A stretch of 48,789 nt of DNA from a virus, in the IMG/VR virus record IMGVR_UViG_3300042323_000574, positions 1 through 48,789 of that record; one strand, 5' to 3'. A model generated the notes under the pieces. That model worked only from the letters and a program-made list of their open reading frames with translations, had not been told where the DNA came from and searched no databases. The position numbers and the translations under genes are program-made. Positions 9,301 to 16,593 of the stretch are shown here, in pieces (within the stretch, counting starts at the first letter, position 1; each line of letters opens with the position of its first letter).

Positions 9301-10293
9301 ATGTCGTCACAATCATCGCCGTCGAAGAATGACGTTGCGGAAATCGAGCAGGAAGCCATAATGCACCCAGATCGGGGCGTAGCTCAGTCTGGTAGAGCGC
9401 TACGTTCGGGACGTAGCGCACTCGCAGAAGAGATAGCCGCGCTTTCTTTTGGTTACCCGCTCGTCCTGAGAGGGTTGCCTAACGACCAGTACCATAGTCT
9501 TCCGGTGCCGTCGAAGAGCCCCCTGTGGGCTTTTCGCAGACACGGCCCGGTGTGGTACTACGAGCAGTTCGTTGCTCGCTCCCATCCTCCGTTCGCGTCG
9601 GACTCCCTCGCAAGAGGGACGCTTGTCCACCTAGTCTTCGAACTAGGCGAGCCTGAATTCCGCCGTCGGGCAGTGCTCGTTCCCGAGAAGTTCTGCACCG
9701 CCACCGGGACACTTAGCTCAGGTAAGGAAGCACGGGCGTGGCTGGCCGACCAGCCCAAGGACGCCATCCTCCTGACCCCGGCAGACGACGCCGTGATCAC
9801 CGGCCTGTGGAAGCAGGCTCAGGACAACGCCGCTGTCCGCGAGATCATCGAGTCCATTGAGGAGCACGAACTCTCGGTGGTATGGGAGCGGGAGGACGGC
9901 CACCGTCTCCGCTGCCGGTTCGATGCTGTCACCCGTGATGGCAGGCTGATCGATTGGAAGACGAGCCGCGAGGCTCGCCCTCTGGAGTCGTGGATCGGGC
10001 CAGCGATAGAGCACGGCTACCACTACCAAGCCGCCCTCTACGGCAGCGGTGCAATCGAGGCTGGCATCTCCGACCGGCCGATGACGTTCATCGTCCTCTC
10101 GACTACCCCCAGCTATCAGGTGCAGGCCGTCACTCTCCCGGCCCCTGTCGTGGACATGTGCCACGACATGATCACACGCGACCTCGATGAGATCGCCATC
10201 CGCACCGAGACAGACAACTGGCTCCCCGCCGGATACGGGGAAGTCCACGAGTTGGCTGTGCCCGATTACCTGCTGCGGAGGTTCCACTCATGA
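9301..10293 (+). CDS. PD-(D/E)XK exonuclease (RecE/lambda-exo-like)
   Basis: Likely 5'-3' double-strand DNA exonuclease that makes single strands for the Erf annealing protein two genes downstream. With the 9301 start (330 aa), D208 in C-R-F-D-A-V and D218-W-K220 form the D...D-x-K nuclease signature, followed by an H-Y-Q-A-A helix typical of RecB/Cas4/RecE-type nucleases. Start choice is uncertain: ATG 9301 (AAGGA upstream), ATG 9361 (AGGAAG upstream) or TTG 9196. All place the partial tRNA-Pro (9373-9417) inside the reading frame, so about 15 N-terminal residues are translated tRNA sequence. After integration the upstream starts would be replaced by host DNA. The stop overlaps the next ATG (ATGA). 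Confidence 0.82.
   Translation: MSSQSSPSKNDVAEIEQEAIMHPDRGVAQSGRALRSGRSALAEEIAALSFGYPLVLRGLPNDQYHSLPVPSKSPLWAFRRHGPVWYYEQFVARSHPPFASDSLARGTLVHLVFELGEPEFRRRAVLVPEKFCTATGTLSSGKEARAWLADQPKDAILLTPADDAVITGLWKQAQDNAAVREIIESIEEHELSVVWEREDGHRLRCRFDAVTRDGRLIDWKTSREARPLESWIGPAIEHGYHYQAALYGSGAIEAGISDRPMTFIVLSTTPSYQVQAVTLPAPVVDMCHDMITRDLDEIAIRTETDNWLPAGYGEVHELAVPDYLLRRFHS
9373..9417 (+). other. attP: Probable attP core: 5' half of a tRNA-Pro gene
   Basis: The sequence reads as a tRNA 5' half: acceptor CGGGGCG (9373-9379), TA, D-stem GCTC (9382-9385), D-loop with GG, GAGC (9395-9398), G, then a perfect anticodon arm CTACG-TTCGGGA-CGTAG (9400-9416) with anticodon CGG (proline). After the anticodon stem the sequence departs from any T-arm and no acceptor 3' strand follows. 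A truncated tRNA beside an integrase gene is the standard sign of an attachment core. Unusually, the phage carries the 5' half rather than the 3' half. Confidence 0.8.
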
Positions 10294-10823
10294 TCGGAAG
10301 GCTCAATCGTCAGGGTCGCATCAACCCGGTGTTCTTCGTGGACGAGCAGTTCGCGGAGGAAGTGTCCAAGCACAGCTGGTGCAGACACGCCAAGGGCTAT
10401 CTCCAGACCCGCATCAACGACCGCATGGTGCTGCTGCACCGATTCATCTGGGCTCTCGTCCACGAGAACTCAGCTGCCCAGCTGGATCACATCAACGGCG
10501 TGAAGTGGGACTGCCGCCTCACCAACCTTCGCCCGGCCACGGGCTCGTTGAACATCCGCAATCGCAACAGCAGGCGTCGTCTAGCCGACCGTGCTCACTT
10601 GCCCGCGGGCGTCGAGGACATGCGTCTCTACGACAGCATCGAGCGAGACAAGCCGTACCGGGTGGTCATCAACGTGCATGGCCGTCGGAAGTATCTCGGG
10701 TACTTCGCGACCGCCGAGGAGGCAGGCGCTGCCTACCAGCAGGCGAAGGCGTCCGAGATGGCACAGGAAGAGACACGTTCGTGGGAGTTGTTTCACCAGC
10801 AGAAGGAGAGCGTCAATGGCTGA
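10290..10823 (+). CDS. HNH homing endonuclease with AP2 domain
   Basis: Free-standing homing-type endonuclease, 177 aa. The HNH core runs from about residue 50 (H50 in L-L-H-R-F) through D66-H67-I-N to N79-L-R-P-A, followed by N-I-R-N-R. The C-terminal part (about 118-152) is an AP2 DNA-binding domain with Y-R-V-V-I and the Y-L-G-Y-F-A-T-A-E-E-A strand-helix pattern. The start overlaps the exonuclease stop by four bases. It sits between the exonuclease and the annealing protein and looks like an insertion into that pair. It is a paralogue of the gene at 28744. Confidence 0.9.
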   Translation: MIGRLNRQGRINPVFFVDEQFAEEVSKHSWCRHAKGYLQTRINDRMVLLHRFIWALVHENSAAQLDHINGVKWDCRLTNLRPATGSLNIRNRNSRRRLADRAHLPAGVEDMRLYDSIERDKPYRVVINVHGRRKYLGYFATAEEAGAAYQQAKASEMAQEETRSWELFHQQKESVNG

Positions 10824-11487
10824 TCAAGAAGTTCTCGATATCGTCCCCGTCCAACCAATCCGCGACCCGCGTCTCAAGGGGCAGACCTCCATGCTCCCGG
10901 CAGCAGAGAGCGAGTTCACCGACCTGCTGTGTGCTGCGAAGTGCAAGGCCCGGCCGGAGATCAAGAAGATTCACAAGAACGCCAAGGGGAACTTTGGCCC
11001 CTACGCCACGCTTGACGAGGTGATCGATGCGGTGTGTGAGTCGCTGCCCAAGTACGGGCTCGACCTCTCATCGAAGACCATCATCATCGGGGATCAGGAA
11101 TGGCTCGTCTCCACTCTGCGTCACGTCAGCGGTCAGTTCGAACGCTCGTTCAGTGTGCTGAACTACAACCGCTCCAAGCCGCAGGACAAGCTGGCGTGGA
11201 CGACGTACTTCCGCCGCAACGACTACGCCTGCCTCTGCGGGATCGCGGCTGAGAGCGACCTCGACGGTGCCAACCTGAAGAGCGCCGCCCCTCCCGCCGT
11301 GAACCCGGTGGTGGGCATGGCACGTCAGGCACTGCGTAACGCACGCACCGAGCAGGATCGCAACACCGTGCTCGCTAAGGCTGCCCTCTCAGTTGCAGCT
11401 GGCCGGATGAGTGAGGAGCAGATGCTCTCGCTGAAGGAGGAGCGGGAAGCCATGGCCCCGATAGCGGAGGTGAAGCGTGCTGAGTGA
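10816..11487 (+). CDS. erf: Erf-family single-strand annealing protein
   Basis: 223 aa. The segment F-G-P-Y-A-T-L-D-E-V-I-D-A-V (about residues 55-68), then L-P-K-Y-G-L-D-L and a W-L-V-S-T-L-R-H-V strand, matches the ERF superfamily of recombination mediators. These bind and anneal single-stranded DNA during phage recombination and genome circularisation. It would partner the exonuclease upstream and the SSB at 29505. The ATG at 10816 has AAGGAG seven bases upstream and overlaps the HNH stop, so the longer upstream open frame is not needed. Confidence 0.85.
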   Translation: MADQEVLDIVPVQPIRDPRLKGQTSMLPAAESEFTDLLCAAKCKARPEIKKIHKNAKGNFGPYATLDEVIDAVCESLPKYGLDLSSKTIIIGDQEWLVSTLRHVSGQFERSFSVLNYNRSKPQDKLAWTTYFRRNDYACLCGIAAESDLDGANLKSAAPPAVNPVVGMARQALRNARTEQDRNTVLAKAALSVAAGRMSEEQMLSLKEEREAMAPIAEVKRAE

Positions 11488-11893
11488 TCGTCAGCTGGCA
11501 GATATCGAGGAGCGGGCCAGCAACCTGTTTCTGGAGAACATGCCTCAGATCGTAAACGTCGATGTTCCTGCCCTCTTGGAGGAGGTCAGGGCCCTGCAAG
11601 CAATGTGTTTCGTAACCAAGTTTCTGCAAGGAGTACCAGCAGATGAGCACGAGCGACAAGTTGAAGAAGGCAGTGGCGATCTACCAGAAGGGCGAGACGC
11701 TGAAGAACACGGCGATGAGGGCGGGCCTGCACTACAGCCTCGTGTACAAGCACCTCCGGTTCGCAAACCTGCTGCGAACAGTAAGGGTCGTCAAGGGCAA
11801 CGTCGATCCAACCCCAGAGGAAATCGCCGCAAGGTGCGCGGAGATTCAGGCGGGGTGGAGCGTGGAGGAAACGAGCCGCAGGTGGGTGGGTAG
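11477..11893 (+). CDS. Small phage protein overlapping the downstream HTH gene
   Basis: A GTG start overlaps the erf stop. The first 45 or so residues (L-A-D-I-E-E-R-A-S, then D-V-P-A-L-L-E-E-V-R-A-L) match a small acidic helical protein type common in phages. The frame then stays open for a further 250 bases out of phase with the HTH gene at 11643, giving an Arg/Gly/Glu-rich tail with no family look. Either this is a real long overlap or the gene once ended near 11640 and lost its stop. The N-terminal part is better supported than the tail. Confidence 0.5.
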   Translation: MLSDRQLADIEERASNLFLENMPQIVNVDVPALLEEVRALQAMCFVTKFLQGVPADEHERQVEEGSGDLPEGRDAEEHGDEGGPALQPRVQAPPVRKPAANSKGRQGQRRSNPRGNRRKVRGDSGGVERGGNEPQVGG

Positions 11894-11948
11894 GATCGGC
11901 ATTCGTCGCTGCCCGACCAAGGTGTTGGTGCCGGGGAGGGTTGCCTGA
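11643..11948 (+). CDS. Helix-turn-helix DNA-binding protein
   Basis: 101 aa. Residues about 8-40 (K-K-A-V-A-I-Y-Q-K-G-E-T, then T-A-M-R-A-G-L-H-Y-S-L-V-Y-K-H-L) form a helix-turn-helix like those of small phage regulators and transposase-type HTH_psq proteins. The C-terminal part (E-E-I-A-A-R-C-A-E-I-Q-A-G-W-S-V-E-E) resembles a second HTH-type helix pair, often seen in phage proteins that start with such domains. AAGGAG lies nine bases before the ATG. The stop overlaps the helicase ATG. It may regulate the early operon; target unknown. Confidence 0.7.
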   Translation: MSTSDKLKKAVAIYQKGETLKNTAMRAGLHYSLVYKHLRFANLLRTVRVVKGNVDPTPEEIAARCAEIQAGWSVEETSRRWVGRIGIRRCPTKVLVPGRVA

Positions 11949-13501
11949 TGGCCCAGCACGGCACGCTCGATCTGTTCAACGACCCGAGGCCACGGCCCCG
12001 GCCGATCCAGACGGCCATCGTGAACGCCGTCCTCGATCACCTGCGGACTCACGACCGCATGGTGGTCGAGGCGGCGACGGGGCTGGGCAAGTCTTTGATC
12101 ATGGCGATGCTGGCCGATAGCTACAAGAAAGTGTTGGTCATCGACCCGCAGGTGAACCTCGTCCACCAGATCGCACGCTCCATGGAGAAGTGGCTGCTGC
12201 ATGATGTTGGCATCGAGCAGTCCGACAACTGGGCCGACGTTGATCAGCACTGTGTCGTCGGCTCCCTCCAGACCCTGACCATCGGGGATCGTGGCCGTCG
12301 GTTCACTCCCGATCTGGTCATGGTGGACGAGGCCCACTGGGGTCTGGGGGAGAAGACTCGCGAGTTGCTTGATTACTACTCGGCCATGGGTGCGAAGGTC
12401 GTGGGGCTGACAGCAACGCCTCACGCTCGTGCCGACGGCACTAGCATCCTCGACTACTACGGACGCTGCCCTATCCAGTACGGCGTGGCCCCGGCCATCG
12501 ACCACGGCTGGCTGGTTACGATCCGCGGCAAGCGTGTTGTCCTGAAGGGGGTGGACTACGGCGACATCCGGCACGGCATGGCCGACTTCGATGGCAAGAG
12601 CGCCGGTGAAATCCTGCGTGAGGAACGACCACTGCACGAGCAGTGTGCCATGGTGGCAGCGAACCACTCCCGGCCAGCTGCTGTGTTCTGTTCCTCGATC
12701 CCACATGCCACCGACTTCAGGCACATGATCGCCCGGTATGGCATCACTGCCAGCCTTGTCCATTCCAAGATGCCACTGAGCGAGAAGGCCGAGGAGATGA
12801 AGGCTTTCGAATCGGGCAAGGTGGACATGGTGGTTAACGTCGCCACGCTCGTGGCTGGGTGGGACAGCCAGAGGGCAGCCGAGGTTCATATCCTGCGGCC
12901 CACATTCTCACTCCAACGCTATATGCAAATCTGCGGTCGCATCCTGCGGCCAGCTGCTGACGCCGCCGTTGACAGCCAGCCGACTGACTACCTGCGCAAG
13001 CTGGCTATCAGTAAGAGCAGCAAGCCATACGCCACCATCGTGGACTACACCGACACGCATCGCTTCCACAAGTTGTGCTCGTCCATCGACATCATGGCCC
13101 CGAGCCCGAAGGTGAAGAAGTACAGAGAGAAGCTGTTGGCTGCCGCCGAGGAAGGCGAGATCAAGGTCGAGGACATCGACGCCATGGCAGCAGCTGAGGA
13201 GAAGCTGGAGGTCGAGCGGGCCCGGGCCGAGCAGGAGGCCGAGCGTCACCGCCGCCGCCAGCTGGTGGTGGGGATCACGTTCGACGCCACCTCATCCGAC
13301 CCATTCGCCAAGCCCACCGCGGCCAGCCCGAAGAGGCGTGAGGCACGCATGCTGTGGGGCCCGTTCAAGGGAGAGCCGATCCGGCTCATCCCCCGCAAGG
13401 AACTGGAACGCATCGTCCGCGGGATGAAGAGGACGCCGGGCAACGAGTGGCTGGTGAAGGCGATCAAGCGCGAGCTAGAGAAAGGGCTGTCTCATGGTTG
13501 A
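11948..13501 (+). CDS. SF2 DEAH-box helicase
   Basis: 517 aa ATP-dependent nucleic acid helicase of superfamily 2, similar in layout to UvsW/RecG-like and type III restriction helicases. Motif I is A-A-T-G-L-G-K-S (42-49), motif II is D-E-A-H (127-130), motif III is T-A-T-P (155-158), and motif VI is Q-x-C-G-R-I-L-R near residue 326-333. A V-A-G-W-D segment precedes motif VI, as in many SF2 enzymes. A charged coiled region follows at about 390-440. It could remodel recombination intermediates or replication forks with the Erf and nuclease set. The start overlaps the HTH stop; the next gene starts inside its end. Confidence 0.9.
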   Translation: MAQHGTLDLFNDPRPRPRPIQTAIVNAVLDHLRTHDRMVVEAATGLGKSLIMAMLADSYKKVLVIDPQVNLVHQIARSMEKWLLHDVGIEQSDNWADVDQHCVVGSLQTLTIGDRGRRFTPDLVMVDEAHWGLGEKTRELLDYYSAMGAKVVGLTATPHARADGTSILDYYGRCPIQYGVAPAIDHGWLVTIRGKRVVLKGVDYGDIRHGMADFDGKSAGEILREERPLHEQCAMVAANHSRPAAVFCSSIPHATDFRHMIARYGITASLVHSKMPLSEKAEEMKAFESGKVDMVVNVATLVAGWDSQRAAEVHILRPTFSLQRYMQICGRILRPAADAAVDSQPTDYLRKLAISKSSKPYATIVDYTDTHRFHKLCSSIDIMAPSPKVKKYREKLLAAAEEGEIKVEDIDAMAAAEEKLEVERARAEQEAERHRRRQLVVGITFDATSSDPFAKPTAASPKRREARMLWGPFKGEPIRLIPRKELERIVRGMKRTPGNEWLVKAIKRELEKGLSHG

Positions 13502-13808
13502 TCACGAGGCTATGTGCGTGGTGAGGGGCGAAGGCCAAGCGGTGATGACCGCGGTCTACCGCAATGGCGAGAGGCACAGCGTGTTCGACTCTCTGGCGAT
13601 TGAAGACCTTCTGCCAGACGGTGGCGAGATCAGTCAGCGTGACGCACAGATGCTGGACGTGGCTCGTCCGACTGACCGCCCATGCGTGCGTCTCTCGCTC
13701 TACGGTGGCTTTACCTTCACCGACCCCGACCAAGTCTACGCCCTCGCTCAGTGGCTGGTGGCTGCCTCCATGCAGCTGGCGACCGACACCGAGATGGAGG
13801 AGTTCTGA
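13494..13808 (+). CDS. Hypothetical phage protein, 104 aa
   Basis: No recognised family. The sequence is a compact mixed alpha/beta protein with a Y-G-G-F-T-F strand and an acidic C-terminus (E-M-E-E-F). The start lies inside the helicase end (overlap eight bases) and the stop overlaps the ATG of the small membrane protein at 13808, so it belongs to the same coupled early operon. Confidence 0.75.
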   Translation: MVDHEAMCVVRGEGQAVMTAVYRNGERHSVFDSLAIEDLLPDGGEISQRDAQMLDVARPTDRPCVRLSLYGGFTFTDPDQVYALAQWLVAASMQLATDTEMEEF

Positions 13809-13912
13809 TGCTCACTGCTTGCTGGGTCGCGGCCTGCGACTTCCTTGCCTTCGCACTACTGATCGCGACCGCGGTCATCCTGTTCAGTGTTTTCATGGAT
13901 GAGAACGACTAA
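13808..13912 (+). CDS. Small single-span membrane protein, 34 aa
   Basis: The ATG overlaps the previous stop (TGATG). Residues about 5-29 are one continuous hydrophobic helix (A-C-D-F-L-A-F-A-L-L-I-A-T-A-V-I-L-F), ending in the acidic tail D-E-N-D. Tight coupling on both sides supports expression. Function unknown; the adjacent gene also starts with a membrane segment. Confidence 0.55.
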   Translation: MLTACWVAACDFLAFALLIATAVILFSVFMDEND

Positions 13913-13926
13913 CCCGAGGAGAACCT

Positions 13927-14664
13927 ATGTGGATCAACTTCGCTGCTGTGCTTGCCGGTGCCGTGCTCGCTGTCATGTTCCTGTGGGGGATGGAGATTGT
14001 CGCCGTGCCGCCAGCAGCCCGGCCGGGGCTGGAGCAGAGGCTGGGCATGGACGACTACCCTCCGACGCTCCGAGACATTGCCCGCCACCTGCCCCCGCAG
14101 GATGTGCTGAAGGCGAGGCACGACGACGATTGGATTACTTGGGCACACGAGGCACACCACTTCTTGAACAGCCGACTGAGTGACGCACAGAAGCGTGGCT
14201 TCTACCTGCTCGACAACACGGTCTACAGATTCCCCATCCCCGAGAAGACGAAGCTCTCGATGGTGGCTGCGGCCATCCCGGAGGACTCTCGCGGCTCGGT
14301 CTATAAGACCTACCTGATTGATTCGCAGAAGGATTGGGAAGGCATCCCCCTCTACCTGTTCGATGAGGCCATCGCCTATTGGTCGGGTGCGATGGTGCGG
14401 CAGGAGATCGGCCGCAAGGATCGGCAGGAGACAGAGCGGTTCGGCGTGGAGTTGTTGGTGTACTCGATGTATGCCGCTCAGGAAATCTGCAAGAGGGAGT
14501 CAGAGGACTACCCCAAGCAGGAGTTACTGGAGTTCCTCGATCTGCTTATCGCCCGGGCCCGCATGATCTGCCCTGAGTTTGATCACCAGACCCACGCCAA
14601 GGAACTGATCCAGCTGGGCCGCACGCTAGAGATCGCGGAGGTGGATAGAGATGGGGAAGAGTAA
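13927..14664 (+). CDS. Membrane-anchored HExxH zincin-like protein
   Basis: 245 aa. Residues about 3-25 form an N-terminal membrane anchor. H74-E75-A-H-H78 is an HExxH zinc-protease motif in W-A-H-E-A-H-H-F-L, and F-D-E-A-I-A-Y-W near residue 144 could supply the third, glutamate ligand as in gluzincins. This suggests a membrane-tethered metallopeptidase facing either side of the membrane; substrate unknown. An alternative is an inactive helical protein with a chance motif. It follows AGGAG-type ribosome binding DNA after the 34 aa membrane gene and overlaps the next HNH gene by 14 bases. Confidence 0.65.
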   Translation: MWINFAAVLAGAVLAVMFLWGMEIVAVPPAARPGLEQRLGMDDYPPTLRDIARHLPPQDVLKARHDDDWITWAHEAHHFLNSRLSDAQKRGFYLLDNTVYRFPIPEKTKLSMVAAAIPEDSRGSVYKTYLIDSQKDWEGIPLYLFDEAIAYWSGAMVRQEIGRKDRQETERFGVELLVYSMYAAQEICKRESEDYPKQELLEFLDLLIARARMICPEFDHQTHAKELIQLGRTLEIAEVDRDGEE

Positions 14665-15013
14665 GCAGCTGGAAGACTACGCCTTCAGCCACGACCGATG
14701 TGCCGTGTGTCACTACCGGAAGTATCGGCCGGGCAGAAGGATGGAGATTCACCACATCCAAGGACGCCGCGGAAAAGATCCGCACGATCATCGAGGTCTG
14801 ATCCTCCTGTGTAACGAGTGCCACTACGGGTTCCATTCGGGTGGCAAGAAGAACCTAGACATCTGCCAGATCATCACAGCCAAGCAGGAGGAAGACGGTG
14901 AAGTGGACATCGAGTACTTGGCTGGCCTTCGACATCGTCGTGCCCTCCCGTGTGACCCACAACCCCTGCCCAGCTGGGCAATCAAGGAGCGAGAAGACAA
15001 TGACCATCAATAG
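14651..15013 (+). CDS. HNH endonuclease with zinc-binding cysteines
   Basis: 120 aa. C17-x2-C20 and C54-x2-C57-H58 flank the catalytic H34-H35 and H62, the standard zinc-stabilised HNH fold (E-I-H-H-I-Q-G then L-L-C-N-E-C-H). It lacks an AP2 domain and is not related to the two homing enzymes in this window. It could be a DNA repair or packaging-associated nicking enzyme. The start overlaps the zincin gene and the stop overlaps the next start. Confidence 0.85.
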   Translation: MGKSKQLEDYAFSHDRCAVCHYRKYRPGRRMEIHHIQGRRGKDPHDHRGLILLCNECHYGFHSGGKKNLDICQIITAKQEEDGEVDIEYLAGLRHRRALPCDPQPLPSWAIKEREDNDHQ

Positions 15014-15371
15014 CCGAGCCAAGGGAGCAGCTGGCGAGCGCGAACTAGCCGAGTGCTTCCGCTCGATGGGGTACACAGCGAGGCGCTCGCAGCAGTACTC
15101 CGGTGCGGATGCAACCAGCGATCTGTTGGTGGAGGAACTCCCGGGCGTGCTCGTGGAGTGCAAGAGGGTGCAGCGGCTGAACATCGAGGAGGCCATGGCA
15201 AAGGCAGTGCTCGATGCGGCACCGCACCTGAAGACGCCGATGATCTGCCATCGCAAGAACGGCAGCGAGTGGCTGGTCACGGTACGCATGAAGGATTTGC
15301 ACACGTTCATCGAGCGGATGCAGAGGGGCATGGCAAGGCGCTCGACCGGCCCGGCACATGAGGTGAAGTGA
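15000..15371 (+). CDS. Holliday-junction-resolvase-like PD-(D/E)XK nuclease
   Basis: 123 aa. The N-terminal A-K-G-A-A-G-E-R-E-L-A helix, then S-D-L-L-V-E-E-L-P-G-V-L-V-E-C-K-R (D...E-C-K) and a helix with E-E-A-M-A-K-A match small Hjc/VRR-type nucleases that cut branched DNA. AAGGAG about ten bases before the ATG at 15000 decides the start; an earlier in-frame GTG at 14898 lies inside the HNH gene. The stop overlaps the next nuclease ATG. Likely resolves recombination intermediates made by the Erf system. Confidence 0.8.
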   Translation: MTINSRAKGAAGERELAECFRSMGYTARRSQQYSGADATSDLLVEELPGVLVECKRVQRLNIEEAMAKAVLDAAPHLKTPMICHRKNGSEWLVTVRMKDLHTFIERMQRGMARRSTGPAHEVK

Positions 15372-15874
15372 TGGACATCCTCACGCCCAAGGGGCAGCAG
15401 ACCGCACGGGATGAGCAGGCAGCAGCTGCCATCTTTGAGAAGGCCACTGGCTGCCGGTATGTGGGCACGCCGAAGGATCAGCCTGCAAAGGTGGATGCCG
15501 TGGTTGTCGGCCCGTCTGGCGAGATCGTCGCGGTCGTGGAAACCAAGTGCCGGTACAAGCTGTCGAGGAATGCCCTGCGTCAGGGGTGGAATGACGAGTG
15601 GCTGGTCACGATGGAGAAGCTGGACGAGGGGAGAGAGGCAGCCCGACTGCTGGCTGTCCCCCTCTACGGATTCCTCTACCTCGTGGACGAGCAGTTGCTC
15701 CTCACCAAGCTGATCGCTGACCCCTCTGGGCAGTACTGCTGCAAGCTGCGAGTGGATCAGACAGAGACGCAGGCCACCGTCAATGGTGGCAAGGCAACCC
15801 GAGCTAACGCATTTGTTGATATGTCGGATGCAAGAGAGTGGTCATTAACCAAGGAGAGTAAGCATGTGGGGTAA
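15371..15874 (+). CDS. Second PD-(D/E)XK nuclease-like protein
   Basis: 167 aa. K-V-D-A-V-V-V-G followed by V-E-T-K-C-R-Y gives the D...E-x-K signature. An E-W-L-V-T stretch after the catalytic Lys also occurs in the upstream nuclease, hinting at distant duplication. The start overlaps the preceding stop. Possible roles are DNA processing, restriction-like cleavage or host DNA breakdown; the sequence does not say which. It overlaps the next gene by 11 bases. Confidence 0.7.
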   Translation: MDILTPKGQQTARDEQAAAAIFEKATGCRYVGTPKDQPAKVDAVVVGPSGEIVAVVETKCRYKLSRNALRQGWNDEWLVTMEKLDEGREAARLLAVPLYGFLYLVDEQLLLTKLIADPSGQYCCKLRVDQTETQATVNGGKATRANAFVDMSDAREWSLTKESKHVG

Positions 15875-16244
15875 ACCGCAAGTGACGAGCGGAGTGGCGA
15901 CGTTCCGCTCTGGTGCCAAGCGCAGTGCGAAGGACGTGAGATTCGAACTGCTGTCGCCCATCGGGCTGCGTCGGATGGCGCAGGCCAGCCACGAGGGTGC
16001 CGAGAAGTACGGTGCTCTGAACGTGGAGAGGGGGCTGCCGATCTCGGTGTTCCTGAACCACGCCTTGTCGCACATCTATAGCTACTTGGAGGGGGATCGC
16101 TCGGAGGATCACCTCAGTCACGCTGCTTGGAACCTGTGCTTCTCGATGCACTCCGAGGAACTGTGGCCCCATTTGAATACCGACCTGCGTCAGGCCGGTT
16201 GCAAGATTCCCAAGGACGGGGAGGTGCCGAGCGATGTTGAATAA
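15864..16244 (+). CDS. dATP/dGTP diphosphohydrolase N-terminal-domain-like protein
   Basis: 126 aa. The segment R-F-E-L-L-S-P-I-G-L-R-R-M-A then H-E-G-A-E-K-Y-G, V-F-L-N-H-A-L-S-H-I and D-H-L-S-H-A-A-W-N-L matches a phage family annotated as dATP/dGTP diphosphohydrolase N-terminal domain (MazG-like all-alpha fold). It would alter nucleotide pools. Glu, His and Asp residues in those helices are the probable metal ligands. AAGGAG precedes the ATG. Confidence 0.75.
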   Translation: MWGKPQVTSGVATFRSGAKRSAKDVRFELLSPIGLRRMAQASHEGAEKYGALNVERGLPISVFLNHALSHIYSYLEGDRSEDHLSHAAWNLCFSMHSEELWPHLNTDLRQAGCKIPKDGEVPSDVE

Positions 16245-16554
16245 CTTGACCGCCGATGAGATCGAGGGTGGCTACCGCCGACTGTGCGGCAGCCTGCTAG
16301 TGAGCACGGCCTACGCTCTGGCAGAGAGGCCGCGTAACCACAGCAGCCGTGAGATGCGTCCGTTCATCCGAGAAGTCCAGCGTCAGCGGGAGGTGGCCCG
16401 CGGCTGGATGGACGGTGGTGGAGCACTCAGTTTCGGTGAGTGCTGCGAGGCACTGGGTGTGGACGAGGATCGAATGCGGGCCGACCTGCTGACCCACTGC
16501 CAGCCGGGCACCCGGAGGGGGTGGAAAATCCAGCAGCCGGGGGCGAAGCCATAA
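16234..16554 (+). CDS. Hypothetical protein with possible C-terminal HTH
   Basis: 106 aa, unrecognised. The C-terminal half (L-S-F-G-E-C-C-E-A-L-G-V-D-E-D-R-M-R-A-D-L) looks like a helix-turn-helix. The start overlaps the previous gene by 11 bases. A short gap with no gene follows. Confidence 0.65.
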   Translation: MLNNLTADEIEGGYRRLCGSLLVSTAYALAERPRNHSSREMRPFIREVQRQREVARGWMDGGGALSFGECCEALGVDEDRMRADLLTHCQPGTRRGWKIQQPGAKP

Positions 16555-16593
16555 GATCAGTGGGTATGTACGGGCGTTCACATTGGGGGTACG

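Noticed and set aside
9159-9359. N-terminal extension of the integrase frame
   Set aside because: Ser/Gly-rich sequence without integrase features; ATG at 9158 has a better ribosome site.
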